Assembly (NCBI RefSeq): GCF_017114865.1
Contig: NZ_JADEYH010000003.1
Coordinates: 248,001 to 312,000, forward strand
Length of the DNA: 64,000 bases
Source of the DNA: Streptomyces verrucosisporus
GTDB lineage: Bacteria; Actinomycetota; Actinomycetes; Streptomycetales; Streptomycetaceae
Direction of reading: 5' to 3'
Shown here: positions 8,529 through 17,512 of the stretch, piece by piece
Numbering within the stretch: the stretch's first letter is position 1
Layout of the letters: the number at the start of each line of letters is the position of its first letter
The notes under the pieces: generated by a model
The model's input: only the letters and a program-made list of their open reading frames with translations
What the model was told of the DNA's origin: nothing
Database searches by the model: none
Translations under genes and position numbers: made by a program

Positions 8529-9002
8529 ATGGGCACGACACGGTGGCTGGACGACGACGAGCAGCGGACCTGGCGGGCGTTCCTGGCCGCCACCCAGCGC
8601 GTACGCGAGGAACTGGACCGGCAGTTGCAGCGCGACGCCGGGATGCCGCTGGCGTACTACCAGATCCTGGCCATGCTCTCCGAGGCGCCCGAGCGCACCC
8701 TCACCATGAGCCGGCTCGCCCGGACCACCCGCTCCTCCGCCAGCAGGCTCTCCCACGCGGTCGCCCGGCTGGAGGCCAAGGGGTGGGTCAGCCGGTGCCA
8801 GCACCCCGCCGACCACCGCACCACCCTGGCCACGCTGACCGACGACGGGCTGGCCGAGCTGGAGGCCATCGCGCCCGGTCATGTGGAGCAGGTCCGGCTC
8901 TCCCTGTTCGACCACCTCACGCCCGGGCAGACCCGGCAGCTCCAGGAGATCTGCCGGGCGGTGCTGGAGGGCACCGGCGAGGGCCCGGTGCCGGCGGACT
9001 GA
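8529..9002 (+). CDS. MarR-family transcriptional regulator
   Basis: 157 residues with the MarR winged helix: recognition region TMSRLARTTRSSASRLSHAVARLEAKGWV (about residues 58-86) and the wing DHRTTLATLTDDG (about 97-109), flanked by dimerising helices. No ribosome site precedes ATG 8529, and a TACGCT hexamer lies 7 bases upstream, so the message may be leaderless, which is common in Streptomyces. It follows the ABC exporter operon in the same direction and may control it. Ligand unknown. Confidence 0.85.
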   Translation: MGTTRWLDDDEQRTWRAFLAATQRVREELDRQLQRDAGMPLAYYQILAMLSEAPERTLTMSRLARTTRSSASRLSHAVARLEAKGWVSRCQHPADHRTTLATLTDDGLAELEAIAPGHVEQVRLSLFDHLTPGQTRQLQEICRAVLEGTGEGPVPAD

Positions 9003-9075
9003 TACAGGCGTCCGCTCACGGAGCACCCGCTCGGGAAGCGCCGGTTCGCAGGACGCCCGCTCACGGAGCGCCGGT

Positions 9076-9897
9076 TCACAGACCGGCGAGCAGCCGCTCC
9101 AGCACGACCGCGATGCCGTCCGAGTCGTTGGACGCGGTCACCTCGTCGGCCACCGCGAGCAGTTCCGGGTGGGCGTCGGCCATGGCGACGCCGTGGGCGG
9201 CCCAGGCGAACATGGGGACGTCGTTGGGCATGTCGCCGAAGGCGATCGTGGTGGTGGCCGAACGGCCCAGGCGGCGCGCGGCGATCGACAGCCCGCGGGC
9301 CTTGGACAGCCCCAGCGGCAGCAGTTCGACGATCCCCTCGCCCGCCATCACCACGCTCACCAGATCGCCCGCGATCCGCCGGGCGGCGTCGGCCAGCGCG
9401 TCGTCGTCCAGTCCGGGGCGCTGGATGTACAGCTTGTTCAGGGGCTCGGCCCACAACTCGTCCGGATCGGTCCCGGCGACCGCGGGAAGCTTCTCGCCGA
9501 CCGGCCGGTAGCCGGGCCCGAGCAGCACCTCGCCGTCCAGCCCGTCCCGCGAGGCGGCCAGGGCCAGCGGGCCGGTCTCCGTCTCGATCTTCTCCACCGC
9601 CAGCCGGGCCTGCTGCCGGTCGAGTGTGACGGAGGTCAGCAGCCGGTGCTCGCCCGCGTGGTAGACCTGCGCGCCCTGCCCGCAGACGGCCAGGCCGTCG
9701 TAGCCCAGCTCGTCCAGGATGTGTCTGGTCCAGGGCACGGCGCGGCCGGTCACCACGATGTGCGCGGCGCCCGCCGCCGTGGCGGCGGCGAGCGCGTCGC
9801 GGGTGCGCGCCGAGACGGTGTCGTCGCTGCGCAGCAGCGTGCCGTCGAGGTCGGTGGCGACCAGCCGGAAGGGGAAGCCCGGCGCTGCGGTACTCAC
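9076..9897 (-). CDS. HAD-family hydrolase, Cof type
   Basis: 273-residue HAD phosphatase of the Cof/type IIB class. Motif [14 protein letters not shown] (about residues 13-25), motif II in [11 protein letters not shown] (about 50), motif III Lys in [14 protein letters not shown] (about 205) and motif [16 protein letters not shown] (about 225-238). The cap domain lies between motifs II and III, as in Cof enzymes acting on sugar phosphates or flavin phosphates. The GTG start at 9897 overlaps the TGA of serS (GTGA), so it is translated after serS from one message. Substrate not determinable. Confidence 0.85.
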   Translation of the reverse strand: MSTAAPGFPFRLVATDLDGTLLRSDDTVSARTRDALAAATAAGAAHIVVTGRAVPWTRHILDELGYDGLAVCGQGAQVYHAGEHRLLTSVTLDRQQARLAVEKIETETGPLALAASRDGLDGEVLLGPGYRPVGEKLPAVAGTDPDELWAEPLNKLYIQRPGLDDDALADAARRIAGDLVSVVMAGEGIVELLPLGLSKARGLSIAARRLGRSATTTIAFGDMPNDVPMFAWAAHGVAMADAHPELLAVADEVTASNDSDGIAVVLERLLAGL

Positions 9898-11171
9898 CGG
9901 GACACGGGCTCCAGCACCTCGCGCCCGCCGAGGTAGGGGCGCAGCACCTCGGGTACGCGGACCGATCCGTCGGCCCGCTGGTGGTTCTCCAGCAGGGCCA
10001 CGATGGTGCGGGGCACCGCGCACAGCGTGCCGTTGAGGGTGGCCAGCGGGCGCACCTTCTTGTCCTGGCGCATCCGGATGGACAGCCGGCGGGCCTGGAA
10101 CTCGTTGCAGTTCGACGCCGAGGTCAGTTCGCGGTACTTGCCCTGGGTGGGGATCCACGCCTCGCAGTCGAACTTCCGCGAGGCGGAGGCGCCCAGGTCG
10201 CCGGTGGCCACGTCGATCACCCGGAAGGGCAGCTCAAGGCCGGTCAGCCACTGCTTCTCCCACTCCAGCAGCCGCTTGTGCTCGGCCTCGGAATCCTCCG
10301 GGGTCACGTAGGAGAACATCTCCACCTTGTCGAACTGGTGGACGCGGAAGATACCGCGGGTGTCCTTGCCGTACGAGCCCGCCTCGCGGCGGAAGCAGGG
10401 GGAGAAGCCCGCGTAGCGCAGCGGGAGCTTGTCCGCCTCGACGATCTCGTCCATGTGGTAGCCGGCGAGCGGTACCTCGGAGGTGCCGACGAGGTAGTAG
10501 TCGTCCTTCTCCAGGTGGTAGACGTTCTCGGCGGCCTGGCCGAGGAAGCCGGTGCCCTCCATGGCGCGCGGCTTGACCAGCGCCGGGGTGAGCATCGGGA
10601 TGAAGCCCGCCTCGGTGGCCTGCGCGATCGCGGCGTTGACCAGGGCCAGCTCCAGCAGGGCGCCGACGCCGGTGAGGTAGTAGAAGCGCGATCCGGAGAC
10701 CTTGGCGCCGCGCTCGACGTCGATCGCGCCGAGCGCCTGGCCGAGCTCCAGGTGGTCCTTCGGCTCGAAGCCCTCGGCGCCGAAGTCGCGAGGGGTGCCG
10801 TGCGTCTCGCGGACGGTGAAGTCGTCCTCGCCGCCGACGGGGACCTCGGGGTGGACGAGGTTGCCGAGCCGGACGAGGAGCCGCTGCGCCTCGGCCTCGG
10901 CCTCGTCGCGTTCGGCGTCGGCGGCCTTGACCGCGGCGGACAGCTCGCCGGCCCGCTTCAGCAGTTCGGCCTTCTCCTCGCCGGCGGCCTTCGGGATCAG
11001 CTTGCCGAGCTGCTTCTGCTCGGCGCGCAGTTCGTCGAAGCGGACGCCGGACGACCTGCGCCGCTCGTCGGCGGAGAGCAGGGCGTCGACGAGATCGACG
11101 TCCTCTCCACGGGCGCGCTGGGAGGCGCGCACACGGTCGGGGTCCTCACGGAGCAGGCGAAGGTCAATCAC
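9894..11171 (-). CDS. serS: Seryl-tRNA synthetase
   Basis: 425-residue class II synthetase charging tRNA-Ser (and tRNA-Sec where present) with serine. Starts [18 protein letters not shown] as in bacterial SerRS. Residues about 1-105 form the antiparallel coiled-coil arm that grips the long variable arm of tRNA-Ser; the catalytic core follows with class II motif 2 ([25 protein letters not shown], about 255-280) and motif 3 ([18 protein letters not shown], about 380-398). Normal length. It is followed by the Cof-type phosphatase with a 4-base overlap. Confidence 0.97.
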   Translation of the reverse strand: MIDLRLLREDPDRVRASQRARGEDVDLVDALLSADERRRSSGVRFDELRAEQKQLGKLIPKAAGEEKAELLKRAGELSAAVKAADAERDEAEAEAQRLLVRLGNLVHPEVPVGGEDDFTVRETHGTPRDFGAEGFEPKDHLELGQALGAIDVERGAKVSGSRFYYLTGVGALLELALVNAAIAQATEAGFIPMLTPALVKPRAMEGTGFLGQAAENVYHLEKDDYYLVGTSEVPLAGYHMDEIVEADKLPLRYAGFSPCFRREAGSYGKDTRGIFRVHQFDKVEMFSYVTPEDSEAEHKRLLEWEKQWLTGLELPFRVIDVATGDLGASASRKFDCEAWIPTQGKYRELTSASNCNEFQARRLSIRMRQDKKVRPLATLNGTLCAVPRTIVALLENHQRADGSVRVPEVLRPYLGGREVLEPVSR

Positions 11172-11477
11172 GCCGTCAGGGTACCGGGGGCGCGGGGCCC
11201 GCTCGACCCGATATGGCGGTACGTGGCGTTATGCGGCCTTTGTCTTATCCGGCGGAATGGAGATGGAGCGGGAGCGGAATGGGCGGGGAAGCCGTCAAGG
11301 GAATTCCCGCTGTCACCGTACAGAGGGGCGCGCGGGTACGGAGGTGGACGCAAGGGGCGGCGGCGCGAAGGTCCGCGCGAGGGCGCGCGGAAGGGTGTGT
11401 GCGAGGCGGTGCGCGCGAGGCCGGGCGGGGGCTCGGCCGGGTTCTGTCCGGGGTTCGGCGGGGAGGAGCGGCGATTG

Positions 11478-11776
11478 TTATCCACAGCCTCGGGGGATGC
11501 CGCCGAGTTTTCCACAGGGGCTATGGAAGCCCTGTGGAAGAAGGAGGGGGGCGCGCGTACGGGATTCGCGCTCGCCCATCGATTCCCCTCTCCCGCATCT
11601 CCTACACGTCTTTTCGGATGGAAACGCCACCCTCTCGGGTGTCGATCAATCGAATTGATCGGATGCGGAGTTTATGAGGGGTTGTGAACAAAAAAGAGAG
11701 AAAAGCAACTTTTGTCCGCAATGCCCGTTTGGTCGTTTCACGTTGTACACAGGACGGTCACCGGCCTTGTGGATAA
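11478..11776. promoter_or_regulatory. DnaA-box cluster in the serS-pheA intergenic region
   Basis: Two perfect TTATCCACA boxes occur at 11478-11486 (plus) and 11768-11776 (minus). Near matches lie at 11508-11516 (TTTTCCACA), 11533-11541 (TCTTCCACA on minus), 11712-11720 (TTGTCCGCA) and 11743-11751 (TTGTACACA). The stretch from 11172 to 11800 holds no convincing gene, and part of it is AT-richer (about 11640-11730). Non-oriC DnaA-box clusters that titrate DnaA have been described in S. coelicolor. Since no dnaA or dnaN flanks it, this is not oriC. A role in replication control, or DnaA control of serS or pheA, is inferred. Confidence 0.65.
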
Positions 11777-11800
11777 CTTCCGCGCGATGCCGCACACCCC

Positions 11801-12739
11801 TCAGGCGCGGCCGTCGACGCAGCGCGCCAGCCAGTCCGCCGCCTCCGCGAACTCGTCGTCCGTCGTCCCCCGCCGCAGCGGCGTGGTCTGCGACGGCTCC
11901 ACGCCCGCCCGCGGGTACGACCCGAGGAAGCGCACCTTCGGGCAGATGCGGCGCAGCCCCATCAGCGCCTCGCCCACCCGCCGGTCGGAGATGTGCCCCT
12001 CGGCGTCCACCGAGAAGCAGTACCGGCCGATGCCCTCACCGGTCGGCCGAGACTCGATCCGCACCAGGTTCACCCCCCGCACCGCGAACTCCTGGAGCAG
12101 CTCCAGCAGCGCGCCGGGGTGGTCGTCGCCGAGCCACAGCACCACCGAGGTCTTGTCCGCCCCCGTCCGCGCAGCGGGCCGCCCCGGCCGGCCGACCAGC
12201 ACGAAGCGAGTGGCGGCGTTCTCCGCGTCGTGGATGCCGGTCACCAGCGGCTCCAGACCGTACGTCGCCGCCGCGAACTCGCCCGCGAACGCCGCGTCGT
12301 ACCGGCCCTCCTGCACCAGCCGGGCGCCGTCCGCGTTGGAGGCCGCCGACTCCCACTGGGCGTCGGGCAGGTGCTCCGCCAGCCAGCGGCGCACCTGCGG
12401 CTGGGCGACCGGGTGCCCGGTCACCGTCTTGACCGCCTCCAGAGCGGTGCCCGGCCGCACCAGCAGCGCGAAGGCGATCGGCAGCAGCACCTCCCGGTAG
12501 ATCATCAGCGGCCGGCCGGTGGCCAGCTCGTCCAGGGTCGCGGTGACCCCGCCCTCGACCGAGTTCTCGATCGGCACCAGGGAGCCGCCCGCCTCCCCGT
12601 TGCGCACGGCGTCCAGCGCGGCGGGCACCGACACCATCGGCACCAGCTCGCGCGTGGCCGCCTCCGGGAGGGTGCGGAGCGCGGCCTCGGTGAAGGTGCC
12701 CTCGGGGCCCAGGTAGGTGTAGCGGCTCGCGGGTGACAT
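11801..12739 (-). CDS. pheA: Prephenate dehydratase
   Basis: 312-residue monofunctional PheA converting prephenate to phenylpyruvate in phenylalanine synthesis. The catalytic domain (about 1-190) begins RYTYLGPEGTFTEAAL and contains VPIENSVEGGVTATLDEL; the conserved Thr is in NAATRFVLVGR (about 188). The regulatory ACT domain (about 200-280) has DDHPGALLELLQEFAVRGVNL and ESRPTGEGIGRYCF, the phenylalanine-binding site. ATG 12739 is preferred because it matches the family start; a GTG three codons upstream (12748) is also in frame. No clear ribosome site is seen. It ends next to the DnaA-box region. Confidence 0.95.
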   Translation of the reverse strand: MSPASRYTYLGPEGTFTEAALRTLPEAATRELVPMVSVPAALDAVRNGEAGGSLVPIENSVEGGVTATLDELATGRPLMIYREVLLPIAFALLVRPGTALEAVKTVTGHPVAQPQVRRWLAEHLPDAQWESAASNADGARLVQEGRYDAAFAGEFAAATYGLEPLVTGIHDAENAATRFVLVGRPGRPAARTGADKTSVVLWLGDDHPGALLELLQEFAVRGVNLVRIESRPTGEGIGRYCFSVDAEGHISDRRVGEALMGLRRICPKVRFLGSYPRAGVEPSQTTPLRRGTTDDEFAEAADWLARCVDGRA

Positions 12740-12782
12740 GCCGTCCACAGTAGTCCGGCCGGGGGACGGGCAGCCCGCGGTC

Positions 12783-14087
12783 TCAGCCTTCGAACAGGCG
12801 CTGGCCGACGTACTCGCCCTCGCGCGCGCCGCCCGGCACCGCGAACAGCGCGCTCGCCTCGTGCCGGATGAAGCGGGACAGGGCGTCCCCCCGGTCGAGC
12901 TTGCGCTGCACGGGCACGAAACCCCGCACCGGGTCCGCCTGCCAGGCGACGAACAGCAGCCCGGCGTCCGGCGACCCGTCGTCGCGGAAGCCGTCGTGGT
13001 AGGAGAAGGAGCGCCGCAGCATCGCCGCGCCGCCGTTGGACGCGGGCGCCGTCACCCGTACGTGTGCGTCGGCGGCGATGGCCAGGCCGCCGTCCGGGCC
13101 CCGCTTCTCCAGGTCCACCGCGGTGGTCTCGGAGCCGCCCGACAGCGGGGCGCCGTCGGACTTGCGGCGGCCCACCACCTTCTCCTGCCCGTCGAGCGGG
13201 ACGCGCTCCCAGTCGTCCAGCAGCATCCGGATCCGCCGCACCACCGCGTACGAGCCGCCCGCCATCCACTCCGGATCGCCGCCGGCGGGCACGAAGACGC
13301 GCTGCCCGAAGTCCTCGTCCGTCTCCTTGGGGTTGTTGGTGCCGTCGATCTGGCCCATCAGGTTGCGGGCGGTGCGGGGGGAGGCGGTGGCGCCCGGGGA
13401 GCGGTTGAAGCCGTTCATCTGCCAGCGCACCCGGGCGGTGCCGTCCGCCTCGCGCTGGAGGGCGCGCAGCGCGTGGAAGGCGACCAGGGCGTCGTCGGCG
13501 CCGATCTGCACCCACAGGTCGCCGTCGGAGCGCTTCGCGTCCAGTTCGTCGGCCGAGAACGGGGGCAGCGGGGCGAGGGCGGAGGGGCGGCGCGCGGCCA
13601 GGCCCGTGCGGTCGAAGAAGCTGCGGCCGAAACCGAAGGTGACGGTGAGGGAGGAGGGGCCGGCGTCCAGCGCGATGCCGGTGTCGTGCAGCCGGGCGGC
13701 GGGCTCCTCGCCCGCCATCAGCGCCTCGGCCGTCCGCGTCCAGCGGCGCAGCAGCGCGGCCGCCTCCTTCCGCCCGGCGCCCGGCGCCAGGTCGAGGGCG
13801 AGGAGGTGTCCGTGCGCCTGCGCGGGCTCGGTGATGCCCGGCTGGTGGTCGCCGCGGAAGGGGACTCGGCCGCTGCCGACCGTGGACAGGGCGGTGGGCG
13901 GCTCGGTGGCGGCGGCCGTGCCCAGCGCTCCGCCCGCCGCACCGAGCGCCAGCCCGGCCGTGCCGGCCGCGCCCACGGTGCCGAGCAGGCGGCGGCGGGA
14001 GGGGCCGGTGCGGGGGTCGGTGGGCCGCTCGGGGCCGGTGCCTGTGTCGGTTCCGGTGCCGTTGCCGTTGTCGGGGTGGTGTCTCAT
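12783..14087 (-). CDS. dtpA: Tat-exported DyP-type haem peroxidase (DtpA/EfeB-like)
   Basis: 434 residues. The N-terminus carries a twin-arginine signal (PSRRRLLGTVGAAGTAGLALG, shown here in outline, about residues 29-50). The mature part is a dye-decolorising peroxidase with the distal GQIDGTNNPKETD segment (GxxDG motif, about 236) and the proximal haem His in the C-terminal half (candidate in FSYHDGFRDDG, about 364). In S. lividans the equivalent DtpA is needed, with ECuC and Sco from the same locus, for maturation of the copper oxidase GlxA and for morphogenesis. ATG 14087 gives the full Tat signal. It is the last gene of the copper operon, 98 bases after CopCD. Confidence 0.9.
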   Translation of the reverse strand: MRHHPDNGNGTGTDTGTGPERPTDPRTGPSRRRLLGTVGAAGTAGLALGAAGGALGTAAATEPPTALSTVGSGRVPFRGDHQPGITEPAQAHGHLLALDLAPGAGRKEAAALLRRWTRTAEALMAGEEPAARLHDTGIALDAGPSSLTVTFGFGRSFFDRTGLAARRPSALAPLPPFSADELDAKRSDGDLWVQIGADDALVAFHALRALQREADGTARVRWQMNGFNRSPGATASPRTARNLMGQIDGTNNPKETDEDFGQRVFVPAGGDPEWMAGGSYAVVRRIRMLLDDWERVPLDGQEKVVGRRKSDGAPLSGGSETTAVDLEKRGPDGGLAIAADAHVRVTAPASNGGAAMLRRSFSYHDGFRDDGSPDAGLLFVAWQADPVRGFVPVQRKLDRGDALSRFIRHEASALFAVPGGAREGEYVGQRLFEG

Positions 14088-14185
14088 CGCTGCCCAGTCT
14101 CGGTTCTCGGGTGGTGCTCTGTTCTCGGGTGGTGCTCGGTGCCCGGTTGTCGGGCGGTACGGGGGCGGGTGGTGGCGGGCGCCGG

Positions 14186-16162
14186 TCAGTCGAGTTCGAA
14201 GGTCTTCCGCTCGGTCACCTGGTCGATGTCGGAGGTCCGCACGGTCACGGCGGCCTCCCAGGTGCCGGGCAGGGGGAGCTGGAGCCCGGAGGCGGACCAC
14301 CGGCCCTCGCCGGTCCGCTCCAGGGTGACGGTCAGCGGGCCGACGTCCCGGGCGGGGAGGGTGAGAGCGACTCGTACCTCCGGCGCGTCCAGGGGCTCGC
14401 CGTCGGCGGTGGTGGTGCGCACCAGCAGGGAGTTGCCGCCGCTCCTGCCCGGGTCCAGCAGGAGCTGGGCCCGGCCCGCGCCGCCTGGGCCACCGGTGTC
14501 GAATGGGACGGTGAGGACCAGCGGCCCGCAGCGGTCGGAGCCGGACCCGCCCTGCCCCTGTCCGGCGGCGGTTTCGGACGCCGTACCGGAGGACGCCACG
14601 GCGGTACGGGCGGGCTCGGCCGCGGTGAGCAGGGTCGTCACGGCGAGGACGGCCGCCGCGACGGCCGCCTCGGCGAGCACCGAGCGCCGCAGCCCGGCGC
14701 GTGCCGGGTCGGCGTCGCGCTCCCGTCTGCGGCGCGCGGTCTCGACCGCGGCGCGCTGGCGGGCGAGCTGCGCGGCGCGCTCGGGGGTGACGTCCGGGCC
14801 CGGCTCGGGGACGGACACCGGCTCGGGGACGGGTTCCGGTTCGGGAGCGGGTCGCCCCCCGGGCGCGTCCGCCAGCGCGGCGGTGTGGCGGCGGGAGAAC
14901 CGGGCGGCCCCGAGCAGCAGCGCCACCAGCGCGATCTTGACCAGCAGCAGCCGCCCGTACGAGGTGGAGGTCAGCGCCTCCCAGCCGCCGACCTGCCGCC
15001 AGGACTGGTAGAGGCCGGTGGCGGCGAGTACGGCCACGCAGCCGAGCGCGGTCCGCGAGAAGCGGCGCACCGCCTCCCCGGCCACCGCGGGTCCCCACCG
15101 CAGCGCGGCGAGCAGCGCCGCCAGACCGCCCAGCCAGACGGCGACGGCGAGCAGGTGGACGATATCGGCCGGTACCGCCACGGCGGTCTGGGGGCCGGTC
15201 GAGGCGTGCTCGGCCGCGGCCCAGGTCGCGGCGAGCCCCACGGCGACGGCCGCGCCGCCCACCGGAAGCCCGGTGACCAGGCCGCGCCGGCCCCGACGGC
15301 CTTCCCGGTCGCTGAGCTCGCCCCCGTCCGGCTCCTCGCCGCTTCGCCGGGCGTACGCCCCGAACAGCAGCGAGACGAACAGCCCCGCCGCCGCGAGCAG
15401 CAGCAGCCGGGACACCAGCGCCGTACCCGTCCTGGTCTCCAGCACGGTGCGCAGCGCGCCCGTGTCGAGCATGTCGCCCGGCCCGCCCGCGCCGGTGTAC
15501 GGGACGCGCAGCAGCAGCGCCACGACGGTGGCGGCGGTCAGCGTGACCCAGCCGCCCACCACCAGGCGCCGCACCGCCCGCGCCCGGGCTGCGGCGGGCA
15601 GGCAGCCGAGGACGAAGGCCGCCCCGCCGACGAGCAGTACGAAGCCGGTGTAGGCGGCGTAGCGGGCGATGTCGTGGAGCACGCCGACCGCGCCGCCGCC
15701 CGGTTCCTCCTCCGGCACGGCGGCGGAGGTCTGCGAGGGGGCGCCGACGGAGAAGGTGAAGGCGCCGGAGATGGGGTGGCTGTCGGCCGAGACCGCCTTC
15801 CAGACGACGGTGTAGGTGCCGTCGGACAGCCCGTCGCGCAGCCCGGTGCCGTGGCGCACCTCGCCGCCCGCGGAGAGGTCCCGCACCCGGCCGGTGTCCG
15901 CGCGCCCGCCGTCGGGCGCCAGGACGCGGATGGCGTCCTCCGCCAGGGAGACGCTCTCGGAGAAGGTGAGCGTCACCTGCCGGGGAGCCCGTTCCACCAC
16001 CGCTCCCCGCGCCGGGTCGCTGCCGGTCAGCGTGGCGTGCGCGGCGGCCGGCGCGGCGCCGCCGAGCAGCAGCGCCGACAGCACGCCGAGCAGACCGAGC
16101 ACGCCGGACAGCCTGTGCGGGCCGGCCGGCCGTGGCAGGGCGCGGGGGGCGGTGGTGGTCAT
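14186..16162 (-). CDS. CopC-CopD copper transport fusion protein
   Basis: 658 residues. A signal peptide (about 1-42, ending APAAAHA) exposes the N-terminal His of a CopC domain (about 42-135) with copper-site residues in the mature AHATL start and in VSADSHPISGAFTF. Then follows a CopD membrane region with about eight or nine hydrophobic segments (about 165-450), a cytoplasmic charged loop rich in repeated Glu/Pro (EPEPVPEPVSVPEPGPD) and a further helix near 490. The C-terminal 140 residues are an extracytoplasmic beta-rich domain of the YtkA type. It is proposed to move copper across the membrane. It starts 16 bases after ECuC in the same operon. Confidence 0.88.
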   Translation of the reverse strand: MTTTAPRALPRPAGPHRLSGVLGLLGVLSALLLGGAAPAAAHATLTGSDPARGAVVERAPRQVTLTFSESVSLAEDAIRVLAPDGGRADTGRVRDLSAGGEVRHGTGLRDGLSDGTYTVVWKAVSADSHPISGAFTFSVGAPSQTSAAVPEEEPGGGAVGVLHDIARYAAYTGFVLLVGGAAFVLGCLPAAARARAVRRLVVGGWVTLTAATVVALLLRVPYTGAGGPGDMLDTGALRTVLETRTGTALVSRLLLLAAAGLFVSLLFGAYARRSGEEPDGGELSDREGRRGRRGLVTGLPVGGAAVAVGLAATWAAAEHASTGPQTAVAVPADIVHLLAVAVWLGGLAALLAALRWGPAVAGEAVRRFSRTALGCVAVLAATGLYQSWRQVGGWEALTSTSYGRLLLVKIALVALLLGAARFSRRHTAALADAPGGRPAPEPEPVPEPVSVPEPGPDVTPERAAQLARQRAAVETARRRRERDADPARAGLRRSVLAEAAVAAAVLAVTTLLTAAEPARTAVASSGTASETAAGQGQGGSGSDRCGPLVLTVPFDTGGPGGAGRAQLLLDPGRSGGNSLLVRTTTADGEPLDAPEVRVALTLPARDVGPLTVTLERTGEGRWSASGLQLPLPGTWEAAVTVRTSDIDQVTERKTFELD

Positions 16163-16178
16163 GACGGGGGTACCTGCC

Positions 16179-16718
16179 TCACTCTTCGGTGTGCCCGGTG
16201 TGCCCGGTGTGCCCGGTGTGCCCGGTGTGCCCGGTGTGCCCGGAGGTGTCGGGGACGTGGTTGACGGCCTCGACCGGGACCTCGACGGTGATCGGGTCGG
16301 ACTTCTCGAAGCGCAGTTCCACCGAGACCTTCTCGCCCTCGGCGGGCTTGTGCTCCAGGTCCATGAACATCAGGTGGTTGCCGCCCCGGCTGAGCTCCAG
16401 AGTGCCGTTGGCGGGCACGGTCAGGGAGTCCACCCGCCGCATCCGCCCGCCGGTGGTCTCGTGGATCTGCACGTCGTCGGAGATGTCGCTGGCGGCCGAG
16501 ACGAGCCGGTCGGCGGTGTCGCCGTCGTTGCGGACGACCAGGAAGCCGCCCGCCCGGTCGGCGGTGACCGGCTCGGGCACGTAGGCGCCCTCCACGCTCA
16601 GCTCCGGGGCCGGGGAGCCGCCGCAGGCGGCGGTGCCCGCGGTGAGCAGCGCGGCGGCCAGGGCGAGCCCGAGGGACCGGCGGCCGGAACGGGGGGTTCG
16701 GCGGTTTCGGCGGTTCAC
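16179..16718 (-). CDS. PCuAC-family copper chaperone (ECuC-like lipoprotein)
   Basis: 179 residues starting at a GTG overlapping the Sco stop (GTGA). A lipobox (LLTAGTAACGGS, Cys at about residue 32) marks an exported lipoprotein. The PCuAC copper site is visible as His in DVQIHETTGG (about 92), Met in RMRRV, and HLMFMD (about 121). After the fold comes an unusual tail of six Gly-His-Thr units ending in Glu-Glu, encoded by the 9-base repeats at 16187-16242. Such a His tail should add metal-binding sites. In Streptomyces this protein passes Cu to Sco and onward to cytochrome oxidase or GlxA. Confidence 0.9.
   Translation of the reverse strand: MNRRNRRTPRSGRRSLGLALAAALLTAGTAACGGSPAPELSVEGAYVPEPVTADRAGGFLVVRNDGDTADRLVSAASDISDDVQIHETTGGRMRRVDSLTVPANGTLELSRGGNHLMFMDLEHKPAEGEKVSVELRFEKSDPITVEVPVEAVNHVPDTSGHTGHTGHTGHTGHTGHTEE
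16187..16242. repeat. Tandem 9-bp repeat encoding a Gly-His-Thr tail
   Basis: About six copies of CGGTGTGCC on the plus strand, in frame with the copper chaperone on the minus strand, giving repeated Gly-His-Thr. Copies are identical, as expected for recent slippage, so the number may vary between strains. Confidence 0.9.
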
Positions 16719-17401
16719 GGCAGCTTCCCCTGGGCGAGCGCGGGCAGGTCCTTCTCGTAGGTCTCGACGGGCACGTCCTCGGTGTAGAGGACGTGCGCCC
16801 GGTCGTCCTTCGGCAGGAAGGCCAGGACCTGGGTGCCGTGGGAGGAGACGATGTCGCCGTTCTCGTCCTCGACCGGCGGCTCCAGGGAGATGCCCAGGGA
16901 GCGGGCGCCGGCCTGGATCTTCTCGAAGTCGCCGGTGAGCCCGATGAAGTCGGGGTCCTGGGCGCGCAGCCACTCGCCGAGCGACTCGGGGGTGTCGCGC
17001 TCGGGGTCGGAGGTGACGAAGACGACCCGCAGCTTCTCCTGCTCGGACTCGGGCAGCTTTGACTTGGCGACGGCGATGTTGCTCATCGTCAGGGGGCACA
17101 CGTCGGGGCAGTGGGTGTAGCCGAAGTAGATCAGCGTCGGGTGGCCCCCGGTCTCCTCGACCAGGTCGTAGGTCTCGCCGCCGGTGTCGGTGAGGACCAG
17201 CTCCGGCTTGTCGAAGGGGTTGTCCAGGACGACGCCCTGCTTGGGGCCGGTTCCCGCGTCGGCGGAGGCCGGGGCGTTGCCGGAGGTACCGGTGCCGTCG
17301 TCGCCGGAGGCGCCGCAGGCGGCGGTGCCCGTGGTGAGCAGCACGGCGGCCAGGGCGAGTCCGAGGGTGCGCCGGGGGTGGCGGCGCGCAGTGGGGTGCA
17401 T
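16715..17401 (-). CDS. sco: SCO1/SenC-family copper metallochaperone
   Basis: 228 residues. Lipoprotein signal with lipobox LLTTGTAACGAS (Cys about 28), then a Ser/Gly/Thr linker and a thioredoxin-like domain. The copper-binding CPDVC motif is in YFGYTHCPDVCPLTMSN (about residue 96) with the distal His in VSSHGTQVLAFL (about 187). Sco proteins load the CuA site of cytochrome c oxidase; in S. lividans Sco receives Cu from ECuC and also supports GlxA. It is coupled to the chaperone gene by a GTGA overlap. Confidence 0.92.
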   Translation of the reverse strand: MHPTARRHPRRTLGLALAAVLLTTGTAACGASGDDGTGTSGNAPASADAGTGPKQGVVLDNPFDKPELVLTDTGGETYDLVEETGGHPTLIYFGYTHCPDVCPLTMSNIAVAKSKLPESEQEKLRVVFVTSDPERDTPESLGEWLRAQDPDFIGLTGDFEKIQAGARSLGISLEPPVEDENGDIVSSHGTQVLAFLPKDDRAHVLYTEDVPVETYEKDLPALAQGKLP

Positions 17402-17512
17402 GAGGGTTCTTTCTTCCTTGCGGTCTGCGGTGGTGCCTGCGGTGGCGGGCCGTGGCCGCGGGCCCGGAGGAGCCCGCCGGTGCGGGCGGGGCCCTCCGGG
17501 CGCGGCCGGGCG

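Noticed and set aside
11172..11800. Chromosomal origin of replication
   Set aside because: Despite DnaA boxes, dnaA and dnaN are absent and the box number is lower than expected for a Streptomyces oriC.
16187..16242. CRISPR-like or regulatory repeat
   Set aside because: The 9-base units have no spacers and are in frame with the chaperone gene.
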